Assembly: GCA_025403435.1 (NCBI GenBank)
Contig: CM046331.1
Span: 29,111,893 to 29,175,892, forward strand
DNA length: 64,000 bases
From: Artocarpus heterophyllus
Lineage: Eukaryota; Streptophyta; Magnoliopsida; Rosales; Moraceae
Direction of reading: 5' to 3'
The first letter of the stretch is position 1; each line of letters opens with the position of its first letter. Positions 1-11,380 of the stretch are shown here, in pieces. Position numbers and translations under genes: made by a program. The notes below the pieces were generated by a model, which did no database searches, had not been told where the DNA came from, and saw nothing but the letters and a program-made list of their open reading frames with translations.

Positions 1-706
1 CAGTGAAATTTGGTTTTATGCTCCATAATTCCACACACACACACACACACTAGTTCAACCCTACATGCTATGCGCAAAAATCTTATCTATATGTTAAGTT
101 TCTATTACCATATTATTATTTTGATAATAAAAATCTTTTTTGTTAGTTAATACATAACTAACACAAATGCCTTTATTACTATAGCTTTTAAAATAATAAT
201 AATAATTGCATAGTAAAAAATTAAATAAGGACACACCAATAATTATATATTTATATATATATTTCAATAGAAATATGCACAGAAAGAACTAATTAAAAGA
301 AGTAATACAATATAAAGGATCTTTCGACAAAATGAAAAAAAAAACAAATAAAACTACGGACGAGCACATATATAAAAAAATATATTGTGTTAATAAAAGT
401 GAAGTAAAAAAATAATGCATTTTAAAATTTTTATATAGGATTCAATTAAAAAAGAATACATTTATTAAAAAATAATAGTTAAAGGATAGGGTGAAAAAAC
501 TTTTAAAAAGACACATTTCAAGATAAATTTGTGGTGGGCTAACTGAAAAATCTTAACAATATTATTTTAATAGTAGCAATCGATAATAGAAAAGTATTTC
601 AAAAAGCATATGGCAAATGAAATTGTAAATTTTAAATAACATATTTGAAAGAATTTATTTTTGTATAGCAAAATGGCATAACAATTTCCGTTTGCTTTTA
701 GTACTT

Positions 707-1336
707 TGCCATTGCTCATGATGCTTGTAATAATTTAGTTTCTGTTTAGAACTTTAGTTGTAACTGATGTTTTAAATTTATGTGAGGGTTTTATACTATA
801 ATAACTTTTTGCTTTTTATTATAGCTGTTAAGAGCTTTATATTATTCATATTCATAACTGATAGATTAGAACTGAAGTTTCGAATACCTATTTACTATTC
901 CACAATCGAAGTATATTGATTTATTAGTATCTTTATTACTAGAATTTTCTCAACTGCACTTCTAGACTAAAAAGACACAACCTGTGGCAAATGCTAATAC
1001 TATTTAATGTGGCTCTGCCATTGCTCATGATGCTTGTAATAATTTAGTTTCTATTTAAAACTTCAGTTGTAACTGACGTTTTAAATTTAAGAACTGTAAT
1101 ATTTGAGAGTGTTATACTATAATAACTTTTTGCATTTTATTGTAGCTGTTAAGAGCTTTACATTATTTACAGTCGCAACTGATGGCTTAAAACTAAAATT
1201 CCGAATACCCATTTAGTATTCCACAGTCAAAGTATATTGATTTATTAATATTTTTATCACTACAATTTTCTCAACTGTACTTCTAGACTAAAGGGACACA
1301 ACCTATGACAAACGCTAATACTTTTTAATTAGGCTC
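707..1336. repeat. Tandem duplication, two units of about 309-320 bp
   Basis: Unit 1 (707-1015) and unit 2 (1016-1336) both start with 'tgccattgctcatgatgc' and end with 'gctaatact...ttaat...ggctc'. They align along their whole length with scattered substitutions and one short insertion in unit 2 ('aagaactgtaat', near 1088). It is a direct head-to-tail duplication of non-coding AT-rich DNA, old enough to have diverged visibly. No coding potential is seen in either unit. Confidence 0.85.
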
Positions 1337-1880
1337 AGTTTAGTAAAATGGATTCGAATTGTGTTGATTTAAATGATTTTGATACAAGCTATATGATTTG
1401 AATTGCTCTTTCAATTGGCCTTTGAATGTGCATTTAAAGTGTCAATTTAAATATAGAATAGAATTATAATTTGTGTTTCGATAGAAAGTGAAAAAAGTTT
1501 TTGATTTATTAACAAATCTAACAAAATTTTAATGTTCATTATATTAAAAATATATACAATATAGATCTTGATTTATTCTTTTCTTTATTAAGAATGCAAT
1601 AAAAAAAATCGTTTCAATCGGATATCAAATAAAAAAGTTATGATTTTTTTGCTCAAATGTAAAAAAAAAAATTCAACTTTTACTGTAACAAATATATTTG
1701 AGTCCAAAGAGTTTAAGGAGAGTAAAATTTTAAAAACTTAAATTCAAATGATTTATTTGATTTGAATTTAAAAAAATATATATACCTAAAAAATTTAAAA
1801 AATTTTAAAGATTTAAATTTAAAGAGTTATTTGGATATATGAAACAAACGTCTCATTGATTGATCGCAAACAAGTCTCTT

Positions 1881-1975
1881 GGCACCATTAACGAGTCAAT
1901 TACGTCTGAAACTCTCCTGGCAATTTCGTCTGAAGCTCTCGTGGCACCACTAACGAGTCAATTACGTCTGAAACA
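1881..1975. repeat. Direct repeat, 62-bp period
   Basis: 'ggcaccattaacgagtcaa' at 1881 recurs as 'ggcaccactaacgagtcaa' at 1943. Both are followed by 'ttacgtctgaaac'. A third, shorter echo, 'tttcgtctgaagctctcg', lies between them. The tract is GC-richer than its surroundings. Function unknown. Confidence 0.7.
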
Positions 1976-2689
1976 GATGTTGTTGGTATTATGTCTTTCT
2001 TTATACCCATAACACCAACCACAAAACTTCGTTGCCTCCAGGAACGCGCACTTTCTTTCATTATGTACACATCATAATGGTAAAGCTACTTGACTTAGTC
2101 AAAAAAATAATAAATAAAAACAGGAAAACCAGGGGAAGTACTTGACCAAAAAGTCAGGAACTTGGAATTGACGGACGTTTTCACATCTTCCAGTAGCGAG
2201 AGAATTTACGAGGAAATTACACTAAACTTGGAAGCACAGCTGAGTCTTCTTTTTTGTATTTGGCATCCTGCGCCAGTTTTTTTATAGGATGATAGAGAAA
2301 ATAGTTTAAATAATTTTAAATTTAAAAATTATAATATGTAAATATTTTATATTATAGTTTTTTATTGTAATATGTCAGATTTTTATATTATTCACGATTT
2401 AAACTATTAGTTTAAACTATTTTTTTAAACATCTTATAAATCTTTCAAACAAAACGTCAGTTTTTTCTTCTAATTTTCATTTCCCGTTTTGTTTTTTTTT
2501 TGTTTTTTTTGTTTTTGGCCGTTTGAAGTTTAAACTTTTTATGTTTTTCTTTTTTTTCTTTTTTACTGTCGTTTTAATGTTTTTGGCCTCTTTTACTATC
2601 CTTTACTATTTTCAGTGTCGTTATGTCATGTTTATTTCTATTGTTTGTCCTTTCAATGCCAATTGTTCTTTCAGTTAGTTTTATTTTTA

Positions 2690-2990
2690 GCCTCTAAACT
2701 ATGTAATTTGCCTTATTTTTGTCCTTAAATTTTAGAACGTAGCAAATCACACCTTTGAGCTTTTAACTTATTCTATTTTAGTCATTCTGTTATCAAATTT
2801 GTTAAATATTAAAGGAAATAAGTCAATAATTTTACTTTTGACCCTTTAAATATGAAAATTATCCCATTTTGACCCCTAAACTTTATACTATAACAAAACA
2901 CAACCCTAAACTATAAAACTTGTCTCATTTTGACCCTTTTATTACCAAATCCGTTAGATATTGGCGTATTGAGACAAATGATCTTTTGAC
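2690..2990. repeat. 'CCCTAAACTtt / TTTTGACCC' dispersed-repeat tract
   Basis: Phrases such as 'cctctaaactatg', 'gacccctaaacttta' and 'aaccctaaactataaaac' alternate with 'attttgaccc'. This style is common in terminal or sub-terminal regions of plant DNA transposons. I found no inverted partner nearby, so the class is not decided. The TIR at 53211-53411 has a similar style. Confidence 0.4.
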
Positions 2991-3464
2991 CTTTCAGCTC
3001 AATATATATTTTCAACATTTATTTTGAAGTTAAAATATCTAAAATTTGTTTATTTATTATATAAGTTTTACTATTTTTTCTTCCTTTTTATAATTTTGTT
3101 ATTTTACTGCTTAAGAAGTTTTATCAAAATTTCTCTATTATGTGATTTAAAATGAATTAAAGTAAAAACATATATATACATGAACAAATAAGGGAAAAAA
3201 ACATTTGGATACATAGGTACTTAACAAAAACGACATATGTATACTATAGTATAAATTACTTGTCATTTTTATGACTAAATTTTGGGTTGAAAATTATGTA
3301 AATGATATGATTATGAATACTTCGCTTAATTGAACTCAATATCACAAAAAATCTCAAAATTAATATTAATTTTAAGTTAATAAAATTTTACATTTATTTA
3401 TAAAATTCTCTATTTGTAGGTCTAAGACAAATATGAATAATTTTAGGTAAGACAAATAATAATA

Positions 3465-3466
<2 letters not shown>

Positions 3467-3504
<38 letters not shown>

Positions 3505-3609
3505 TATAGAATCTATGTCAAATTATTTATTATTTTAGGTAAGACAACCATTGTTATTTGGAATAATTTCAAATTGTCTCTAATTAATATATATATATAT
3601 ATATATATG
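3467..3609. repeat. Simple repeats (TTA)n and (TA)n
   Basis: A TTA/ATT trinucleotide run covers about 3467-3500 and a TA dinucleotide run covers about 3586-3609. They lie immediately left of the Copia-A LTR edge. Confidence 0.9.
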
Positions 3610-4197
3610 TGTGTATATTAATTTGGAAGCACGTTTGGAAATTTGTGTGTTTGTGAAAAAAATAGTACGTAGCATAAATTTAAAAATTTTAATCAGAGTA
3701 TTTTTTAAAACACAAGTTTGGCACACTATATGGATAAATTAACTAGATCTTACTAACCTTTTATGCCGAAGAGCTCTTGCAATCTGTGAAGAGAAAGGCA
3801 TTCCAAAATAGCCTCAACCAACTGGTCTTTTTTGTTATTCTTTATCCACGATCGGAGTGTGTGTGGGCACACCTCGTACAGCACTTCCCTGGTGACTCTC
3901 ATTCCAATCAATTGAGAAAACCCAGAACTAGCGTTCGTGATTTGTAAACAATAGATCTCAGGAAAGTTTTAAAGACTCATAGGCTAGAGTGCACACTCTT
4001 GATTTCTCAACTGATCTAAATAACTCAAAAAACTCACTCCTTATTTATAGAGGTCGTCCTAGGGTTAGTTATTATCAATTAAGGCCTAAAAAATTCAAAT
4101 TTGGATCAATATTTGATAAAATCGTGTAAAAATGTGTGATCAAATTATCGTTTGGTTGGCGACCGATTGTAAAAACACGTGATAAAATTATCATTTG

Positions 4198-4279
4198 GTC
4201 AGCAGGCCAAACTGGTAGATCAGCTTGCCGAACTTACTCTGTCGATAGGCCGAACTTAAAGATTGGCCTGCAGAACTTA
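4198..4279. repeat. Dyad-motif array in Copia-A left LTR
   Basis: Four degenerate copies of a GCCGAA(C)/GGCC dyad occur: 'gcaggccaaac', 'gcttgccgaactt', 'gataggccgaactt' and 'ggcctgcagaactt'. The right LTR holds the better-preserved equivalents at 22463-22541. Confidence 0.75.
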
Positions 4280-5125
4280 CGATAAATGATCCCTGCAAAT
4301 ATTTTATTTTTCACCTAAGATTCTTTGGATGGAGCCTTAGTTTTAAGTCAAATAACCCAATAGAGAAGTTATTTGAGTAAAATAGTCATATCTAGATAAC
4401 TTTAGGAAAATAAATACTTTCGATAATTCAACAAGTTTATCTTGAATTAATTTACACAAATTAATTCAATCAATAAACAGACATAAATTATCTGATCCTA
4501 TCAAATTTCAACTAATCTAATAATTTAACATAAGTCGTTGATTTATTAGAAAAGCATGCCGTATAGCTACAAGATCTATTATGGGCTAGCAAAAGGGACA
4601 TGATGAACTTATATAGTTCAAGCTCCTAATAATTATAAAACCTAATATCCTAGATACATGTTTCATAATTATCAACTCTAACGCTACTCCACTAAAAGCT
4701 TAGAGCTGCACTTTCGAACTATATAAAATTACAAAGCCTGAATAGCTAAGTATCAATAACATATCATAATATATCGTATCCCTATAGGATATTCATAATC
4801 GGCTTAAGGAGAAATTCTATCTCACCTTCTTCATTATTTTTCTCTTATGTTCTATTATCTCACCATCGAAAAACTTGCCATCCAAAGACACTATACCATT
4901 CGGTTACATCTATGTGTCCAAATGGTTGAATGCTCTAATCTTCTAATTACAAAATAATGCATATAAGAGGATATCATCAACTCCTAAAGATGAGCTATGG
5001 ATTCCATATCTACAGATAACAGGTCTACGCTATCAAGAGTCATGTCTCTAACGTACCAGCATGTGTACCAACATAAATTGTAGATGTCACCCTTTGGTAC
5101 ATCAAAAGAGAGAAGTCAAGATAGC

Positions 5126-5130
5126 AGGCC
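5126..5130. other. Target-site duplication of the Tat element (AGGCC), left copy
   Basis: AGGCC just before the LTR start (5131) is repeated just after the LTR end (15857-15861). Removing 5131-15861 restores a continuous Copia-A LTR that matches the right LTR ('acaacgggcccactattc'). Confidence 0.93.
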
Positions 5131-5654
5131 TGTTGAGGGTGAGCTTGGCACCACCGTCGAGGAAATAAACTTTGGTGGTCGGCTAATAAGCTCGACAAAA
5201 CTCCAGTAAGCTTGCTATCAAGCCCCGATGTGACGAACACCCTTCCGAGGTGCCTCTCAGGGCCTCCAAGGCCGCATGCCAAGTAGGCTGCCACCTCGAA
5301 ATATACACTAGCTCGGGTCGGATAAATCTTACTCGTGAGCAGGTTGTGACACCTAGGTCATCGGTAAAACCTACCTTATATCCGGTCCAAGTGGTAGCCT
5401 ATAAATAGGATGCATTTATGACATTCTAGAGAGACTTCTTCTTCCTACCTAACTGGTTGCTGCCCTCTGTTGAGCAAACCCTGCCCTGAGCATCGGAGAG
5501 CCCTTGTCCAACAACTAACCTTTCTATTGCCTCTAAAGCGTCCCTCCTCTTGTTGAAGGTACGTCCGCCCGGGTAGAGGTGAGCCGAAAGAGAGTCAGAC
5601 CGTGCGTGGCCGCACGCGTATTGATCCGACGTCAGTTCACGGTAAGCATCAACA
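5131..5654 (+). repeat. Tat element 5' LTR (524 bp, internally deleted)
   Basis: It starts TGTTGAGGGTGAGC and ends GGTAAGCATCAACA. Compared with the 3' LTR it lacks about 110 bp between 'gcagg' and 'tgacacct' (junction near 5343). The remainder aligns well. Confidence 0.93.
5400..5407 (+). promoter_or_regulatory. Candidate TATA box of Tat 5' LTR
   Basis: TATAAATA lies in the context 'gtggtagcctataaatagga', which is conserved in the 3' LTR and in the distant solo LTR at 51.6-52.0 kb. It is the likely start signal for genomic RNA. Confidence 0.7.
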
Positions 5655-5672
5655 TTTTGGCGCTAGGGCACC
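5655..5672 (+). other. Tat element primer-binding-site position
   Basis: 'ttttggcgctagggcac' follows the 5' LTR end directly. TTTGGCGC-type sequences sit at this place in many Athila/Tat elements. I did not assign the tRNA. Confidence 0.5.
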
Positions 5673-5717
5673 TACGCCTTCACCCAAACGTCAGCCATAT
5701 TACCTCTAACGCCTGAG

Positions 5718-7316
5718 ATGACGACTAGAGGAAACGTTAGAGATGATACAGCCTGACAGGAGGGGTCGGGTGACGCAAGAAATAGGCAACCGAATACGGG
5801 TAGGCCTAGGGGCCATCCCTGGACCGCGAGGTCCCAGTCTGGGGGTCAGGGAAGCACAACTAGGGCCAAGCATGCGAAAGGTCTGATCGCTCAAGACCCG
5901 ATTAGGGAACTCACAAATGCAGTCCAAATCCTAATACAACAGCTCGCACAGCAGGCTCAGTGCCAGGCTGCACCAGCTCTGCTGCCCCCGGCCCAGGTTG
6001 ACCAGGTTGGAGGTCGAATAGAGCAAGACACAGCCGACCATGAAGAAGCCCACTCTGAGCAATCTAGAGGATCCACTTGCAGCATCTCGGCCAATAACAA
6101 ATTGGTCCAAGAAGGTCGTCTTGGACACCAAGCAGCTCGCGCTCCCTCGCCACAGGGTTCTCGAGCCTTAGTATTTGATAGGCTCGGATGTCAAGGAGCA
6201 AACCAGAACCACCAGCCCTGAGCTGGAGGTCGTGCTGAGGGCAGAGTACCCTATCGGGTCGAACTGCCCGAAGACACTAACAGCCACCAGTTTCGGGCAC
6301 TGCAGCGCCAATCGATGAGATTTGGAATTGTCGATTTGGCCTAGACGAGACAGGAGCTTAGGATCCACCCTTCCTGGATAATATAATGCGGGCCCCTATG
6401 TCGTCGAAGTTCAAAGTACTGCAAATCAAGTCCTACAATAGGACAACAGATGCTAACGAGCATGTTGAACTCTTCCGGGGGCACATGCTACTATAGAATG
6501 CTAGCGACGCAGCGATGTGCAAAGCTTTTTCGCTAACTCTGACGGGTCTTGCACGGCAATGGTTCCGTCGGCTCAAACCTTCATCTATTTCTTCTTTTCG
6601 ACAGTTGGCCGACGCCTTCTCTTTGGCATTTTCTACGACAAAAATGCGGAGGAAAGAAATTACATACCTGTATGCTGTCAAACAAAGAGACGACAACGTC
6701 AGGGATTATATCAACCGATTCATCTGGGCAGCTCTCGAGGTCAAGCACGTCGAAGATGAGACCCTCAAGCACATTTTTGTAGGGGGTCACCGAGACAAAA
6801 ACTGACCTGGTCACTGGCCTTCGAGTATCCGAGCATATTTTCTCAAATGCTTGGCTATGCCAAGAGACATGCCGACGCTACTGAATACATGAAAAGCCGT
6901 AAGGAAGAAGCCGGCCCAAGCGAAACAAAGAAGGATAAAAAGCAGAAGAAAGCACCGGAACATAGCAACGTCGAGCAAAGCAGGAAGCAGAAGAAAGAGA
7001 AGAAATCCGAGAAGCCAAAGGGGCCGACCGGTAAATTTTAGAGCTACACACCGTTAGTGGCGACCATCGATGAGGTGCTCGCCCAGGTAAGTGGCAAGAA
7101 TTTGTTAATACCACCACCCAAGCTCCGGGGGAGCAAGGTGAAGCGAGATCAATCAAGGTTTTGCAAATTCCACAAGGATGTGGGGTATAGCACTCGCGAA
7201 TGTATCCAACTGAAGGACCAAATCGAAAGGCTGGTCCGAGAAGGCCATTTGCGAGAATTTGTTGAGCGGGTTATAACTCTGGGGTCCACCTCAAGAATAA
7301 ATGATCCACCGAGCTG
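5718..7316 (+). pseudogene. gag: Tat gag (capsid/nucleocapsid), broken
   Basis: The start at 5718 (ATGACGACTAGAGG) opens a frame that continues, through several stops, into the capsid region. The retrotransposon-gag core sits at about 6390-6800 (MCKAFSLTLTGLARQWFRR, then ITYLYAVKQRDDNVRDYINR). After a frameshift near 6810 come a lysine-rich stretch (about 6880-7040) and the C-terminal motif FCKFHKDVGYSTRECIQLKD (about 7160-7220), which ends in REFVER. This protein would form the virus-like particle around element RNA. In-frame stops (one about 35 nt after the start, others near 6221, 6340, 6496 and 7039) and the frameshift make it non-functional. Confidence 0.85.
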
Positions 7317-7373
7317 AGACGTACCAAACCGCTCTAGAACCGACGTTGGGAACACCTCAGATCCCCTAAATAT

Positions 7374-7959
7374 CGTTCACACAATCTTTGGAGGGCCTAT
7401 TACCGGGGACACATCGAGTGAGCGGCGGTCGTATGTTAGAGAAGCTCGGCTGATCGAACGAGGTGAATTCATAAACATATCAGAGCACATCAACAAGATA
7501 TGTCGCCAAGAGGACACCCCAATCACATTTACCAAGGAGGAAGCAGGCCGGTTAATACACCCGCACAATGACGCTCTAGTGTACGAACTGCCTATCGCCA
7601 ACAACATAGTACGGCGTGTTCTAATCGACAACGGCAGCTCGGCAAACATCCTCTTCAAGCAAGCCTTTGATAAATTGAAGATAAGCAATGCCCCTTTGGT
7701 CTCGGTTTGGACCCCGCTTTATGGCTTCACGGGAGAATGTGTTCGAGCAGTAGGGAAGGTCGGCTTGCCCGTAACCTTTGGAGAAGAAGCCGCTCGGGTC
7801 ACTCGGGTTGTTGACTTTTTGGTTGTCGACAAACCCTCCCAATATAACATCATCATCTGCCACCCGACACTAAACGCATTGAAGGCCATAGTCTCTACAT
7901 ATCACATGGCCATGAAATTCCCCATGGATGGCGGTGTTGGAGTGATTTGCTCATCCTAG
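7374..7959 (+). pseudogene. Tat aspartic protease region
   Basis: An open stretch encodes a retropepsin-like domain. The catalytic loop is DNGSSANIL (about 7630-7656), the usual Tat form of the D-[ST]-G motif, and the Asp is intact. Downstream are the glycine-rich flap region and the terminal hydrophobic segment (YNIIICHPTLNALKAI). The domain cuts the Gag-Pol precursor in an active element. It follows gag with several stops between them and is followed by a stop at 7957. As a domain it looks undamaged; as part of a polyprotein it is cut off. Confidence 0.82.
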
Positions 7960-8069
7960 ATGGATTCTGAGCTTGTTACGCCAGTGCCGTAAGAGCAACT
8001 ACAGCTTGGCACCTAGGCGTCTCGGTCATCTATTCGGTTGATGAAATAGATCTCCCTGTCGACCTGACA

Positions 8070-9287
8070 CCCAAGATGTTATTAGATTTAGACCCCAGAT
8101 TGCCCGAAGAGGAGGTAAGAGCCACCCCAGTCGAAGATTTGGTGTTGTTTTTCCTAGACCCTGAGAGGCCTAAACACACTGTCTAACTCAGATCACAGCT
8201 GAGACCTGAGATCCAGGCCGACCTAGAAAGGCTTCTTACCGAATATCAGGACATTTTTGCGTGGTCCCATGAGAACATGCCCGGCATTAATCCGAGCATC
8301 ATCAGCCATCGACTCAATGTCTAACCTAGCCATAGGCCGATGATACAGAAAAGAAGGGCTTTTAACCTGGAAAGGTACGCTGCAATAAACGAAGAAGTCT
8401 AGAAGCTCCTCAAGGCTGGATTCATCAGAGAAGTCAAGTACCCAGAATGGTTAGCGAATGTAGTCCTCATCAAAAAGGCAAATGGCAAGTGGTGGGTCTG
8501 CATTGATTATACTGATCTTAACAAGGCCTGCCTAAAGGACTGCTTTCCACTTCCTCGGATAGATTAGCTTGCCGATGCCACTGCCAGCCATGAGCTCCTG
8601 AGCTTTATGGACGCGCACTCCGGGTACAATCAGATAAAGATAGCTGAGGAAGATCAAGTGAAAACTACCTTCATTTCCAACCAGGGCCTATACTGTTACG
8701 TGGTAATGCCTTTTGGCTTGAAGAATACCGAAGCTACATACCAACACCTCGTCAATAAGATGTTTTCTCGGCTGATTAGAAAAACTATGGAGGTCTACGT
8801 GGATGACATGCTAGTAAAATCTGTCAGAGCAGAAGACCACATGGCCGATATCCGAGCAAGCTTCAACATTCTACAGGAATATGGGATGAAACTCAACCCG
8901 GTGAAATGTGCGTTCGGTGTAAGCTCGGGCAAATTCCTCAAATTTTTGGTTAATCAACGAGGCATCGAGGTCAACCCGGCAAAGGCCCAAGCAATTATTG
9001 ATATGCATTCTCCTTGGACAGTAAAAGACGTGCAACGGCTCACCGGCATGGTGGTAGCCTTGTCAAGGTTTGTCTCCCGGGCTACCGACAAGTGCCACCC
9101 ATTTTTTAAGGCACTCAAGGGGAGGTTTGAGTGGAGCAGGGAGTGTGAGGAAGCTTTTCAAGGCCTAAAGACCTACTTAGCCATGCCCCCGCTCTTGTCC
9201 AAACCTTTGCTTGGCAAAGCTTTAACCGCGTATTTAGCTGAGAAAGCCGTTAGCTCGGTCTTAGTCCGAGACAAAGATGGAGTCTAA
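8070..9287 (+). pseudogene. pol: Tat reverse transcriptase
   Basis: An N-terminal linker (DLERLLTEYQDIFAWSHENM, about 8220-8280) leads into the RT fingers (GFIREVKYPEWLANVVLIKK, stops nearby) and the palm, beginning near FMDAHSGYNQI (8603). The polymerase motifs are intact: D in MDAHSGYNQI, VMPFGLKN and YVDDMLVKS (about 8801-8827). In-frame stops occur at about 8185, 8323, 8401 and 8565. The longest uninterrupted part runs 8607-9287. It copies element RNA into cDNA in the cytoplasmic particle. The family's usual 'NAGATYQ' is changed to 'NTEATYQ'. Confidence 0.92.
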
Positions 9288-9676
9288 ATGCCGATTTACT
9301 ACACAAGCCATGCATTTTAAGGCACCGAGAAGTGGTACCCGCCACTTGAAAAGTTGGCCTTTGCCTTAATTACTTCGGTCCCAAGTTGCAATCGTACTAC
9401 CAAGGCCATACCATCAACGTCCCGACCAAATTTCCTCTTCGGCAAGTACTCCAGAGTCTAGAGATATCAGGCCGTATGGCCAAATGGTCAGTAGAGCTCA
9501 GCCAATACGATGTGCATTTTGTGCCAAGGACGGCCATTAAAGCCCAAGCTCTAGCAGACTTCATCGCAGAATTCACAGACGCCGGACAGGCGACTCCACT
9601 CGTCGAGAAGTCACCTGTCGAAGTGCCCGATGCACCCAACTACAGTGAGGACAGCGTTGCCCCAGAGTCGGACTAG
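9288..9676 (+). pseudogene. Tat RNase H (canonical Ty3 copy)
   Basis: It continues from RT after the stop at 9285: PIYYTSHAF, a stop, then KWYPPLEKLAFALI, which is the E-helix of Ty3-type RNase H. A frameshift near 9385 moves to the frame of SYYQGHTINVPTKFPLRQVL, ending ALADFIAEFTD. This is the usual connection domain in Tat elements before the second RNase H. Confidence 0.8.
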
Positions 9677-10225
9677 AAACTACATGTCGACGGATCTTCT
9701 TGTGTTGACGGGTCAGGCGTCAGGTTGATCTTAACTAGCCCGGATGGTTATAAAGTTATCTATGCCCTCCGGTTTGACTTCAAGGCCTCCAACAATGAGG
9801 CAGAATACAAAGCTCTCCTGGCCAGACTTTGGATCTCTCGAGATCTCGAGGTGGACCGCATAACCATCCACAGCGACTCAATGCTTGTGGTTCAGTAGGT
9901 CACTAGGGGATTTCAAGCCCGAGCAGACTCCATGGCTGCATATTTGCAAGAAGTGAAACAACTGCTTGGACAATTTAAGTCTTACTCTTTCAAGCAAATC
10001 CCCTGGTCAGAAAACGCGGAAGTCGACGCCCTTACCCGATTAGCTTCTTGCTTAGGCGGAAGCAATTTAACTTCTGTCCCCATTGAAAGACTTGCCAAGC
10101 CGAGCATCATCAAGGAAGTCTTAAGTGTAGCCGAAGAGCCCAGGACCACATGGATGGACCAGATCATCCGATACCTGACCACAACCGAATTACCCGACAA
10201 CCGAGAAGAAGCATGTCGGGTATGA
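9677..10225 (+). pseudogene. Tat second, archaeal-type RNase H (aRNH)
   Basis: After the TAG at 9674-9676 the frame reads LHVDGSSCVDGSGV, SNNEAEYKALLA, IHSDSMLVVQ and WSENAEVDALTRLAS. These four blocks carry the D-E-D-D active-site residues of RNase HI. Two RNase H domains in a row are a hallmark of the plant Tat lineage. A TAG interrupts at about 9897 (after VVQ). The C-terminal tail includes PIERLAKPSI and TTWMDQIIRYL, which lead into integrase. Confidence 0.88.
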
Positions 10226-11380
10226 AAAAGCTCGGCCCGGTATTCGATGATCGATGAAAAATTATACTAACGTGGCTACACCACACCATGCTTAAAATGC
10301 TTGGATCCTAAAGAGGCCGAGTATCTAATGAGAGAAATCCACGAGGGCCTATGCAGTAACCACTTCGGGGGACGCTCTTTAGCCCAAAAGTGCCTTCAAC
10401 AGGGCTACTACTCGTCGACCATGCAACAAGACTGCGGGGATTTTGTTCAAAAATGCCTTAAATTCCAGTAATTTGCCAGAATGCCTGGATATCACGCCGA
10501 GCCACTCACTCTAGTGACCTCGGCATGGTCGTTTGCAAAATGGGCCATCAACTTGATCGGACCTCTCTCACCGGCCCGATCATAATTCAAGTACTGCATC
10601 ATGGCGATAGACTATCTTACAAAGTGGATTGAGGTTGAACCTTGTACCAACATGACTGAAGCTAAGTGTACCAACTTCGTGTGGAAGAACATTATTTGCC
10701 GATTTGGGATCCCGCACACGATTGTGACCGACAATGCTAAACAGTTTGAATTTTCAGGTCTCCTCCACCTATGTGAACGGCTCGGCGTTAGGAAGGTCTT
10801 CTCCTCCCTGAGCTATCCGTAGAGTAATGGCCAGGTGGAGGCTATAAACAAGACAACTAAAGATAACCTGAAGAAAAAACTCAAGGGGCTCAAGGGTGCA
10901 TGGATTGACGAGCTCCCACAAGTGCTCTGGGCTTACCAAACAACTGCCCGGACAACGACTGAAGAAACCCCGTTCTCCCTCGTATATGGGGCAGAAGCTA
11001 TCATCCCGGCCAAAGTAGGGTTGCCTAGTTTCAAAATCGAACGGTACGAGGAGACCCTGAACGCAGAATTGATGATGATTGAGCTCGATCTACTCGAAGA
11101 AAAAAGAAACTAGGCAGTGATCCGTAACGCAGCTCAGAATCAAGTAGTAGCTCGATATTACAACAAGAGGGTCCAGTCCAGAAGTTTTAAGGTCGGAGAC
11201 TTGATAGTGAAGAAGGTCACGGTTCAACAGCCCAGCCTCGAGTCCTTTGGTCCAAAGTGGGAAGGTCCATTTAGGGTCGATAGCATCGTACAGCCAGGCA
11301 CGTACAGATTATCTAATATAGAAGGAAATCAGCTCGGGCATCCTTAGAATGCCGAGCTTCTAAAAAAGCTCTTTTGCTAA
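10226..11380 (+). pseudogene. Tat integrase
   Basis: The zinc-binding region at about 10320-10480 keeps H, H and the first C (REIHEGLCSNHFGGRS ... CGDFVQKC), but the last Cys of HHCC appears replaced (KCLKFQ, stop, FAR). The catalytic triad is visible: D in MAIDYLTKWIE (10601), D in IVTDNAKQFE (about 10720) and E in SNGQVEAINK (about 10830). The usual TDNG is TDNA here. The C-terminal domain (FKVGDLIVKK ... GPKWEGPFRV, 11190-11290) ends near 11380. Stops at about 10266, 10471, 10585, 10820, 11111 and 11345 break it. Confidence 0.88.

Larger units (their letters stand above)
1..3647. other. AT-rich intergenic DNA, no gene recognised
   Basis: Both strands are very AT-rich, and I see no reading frame resembling a known protein. 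The stretch holds a short AC dinucleotide run (32-50), a 309-bp tandem duplication (707-1336), a 62-bp direct repeat (1881-1975), a tract of 'ccctaaact' phrases (2690-2990), a TTA run and a TA run (3467-3609). No promoter or terminator could be assigned. Confidence 0.7.
3648..5130 (-). repeat. Copia-A left (3') LTR, first part
   Basis: It matches the right LTR from 21965 onward with visible substitutions; for example, both contain 'tgaagagaaaggcattcc'-like and 'gagtgtgtgtgggcacac' blocks. It ends at 5130, where the Tat element begins. The rest of the LTR resumes after 15861. It includes the dyad-motif array at 4198-4279. Confidence 0.88.

Noticed and set aside
4198..4279. CRISPR-like spaced repeats (dyad-motif arrays)
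   Set aside because: Units are short, degenerate and variably spaced, and lie inside plant LTRs. There are no cas genes and the genome is eukaryotic.
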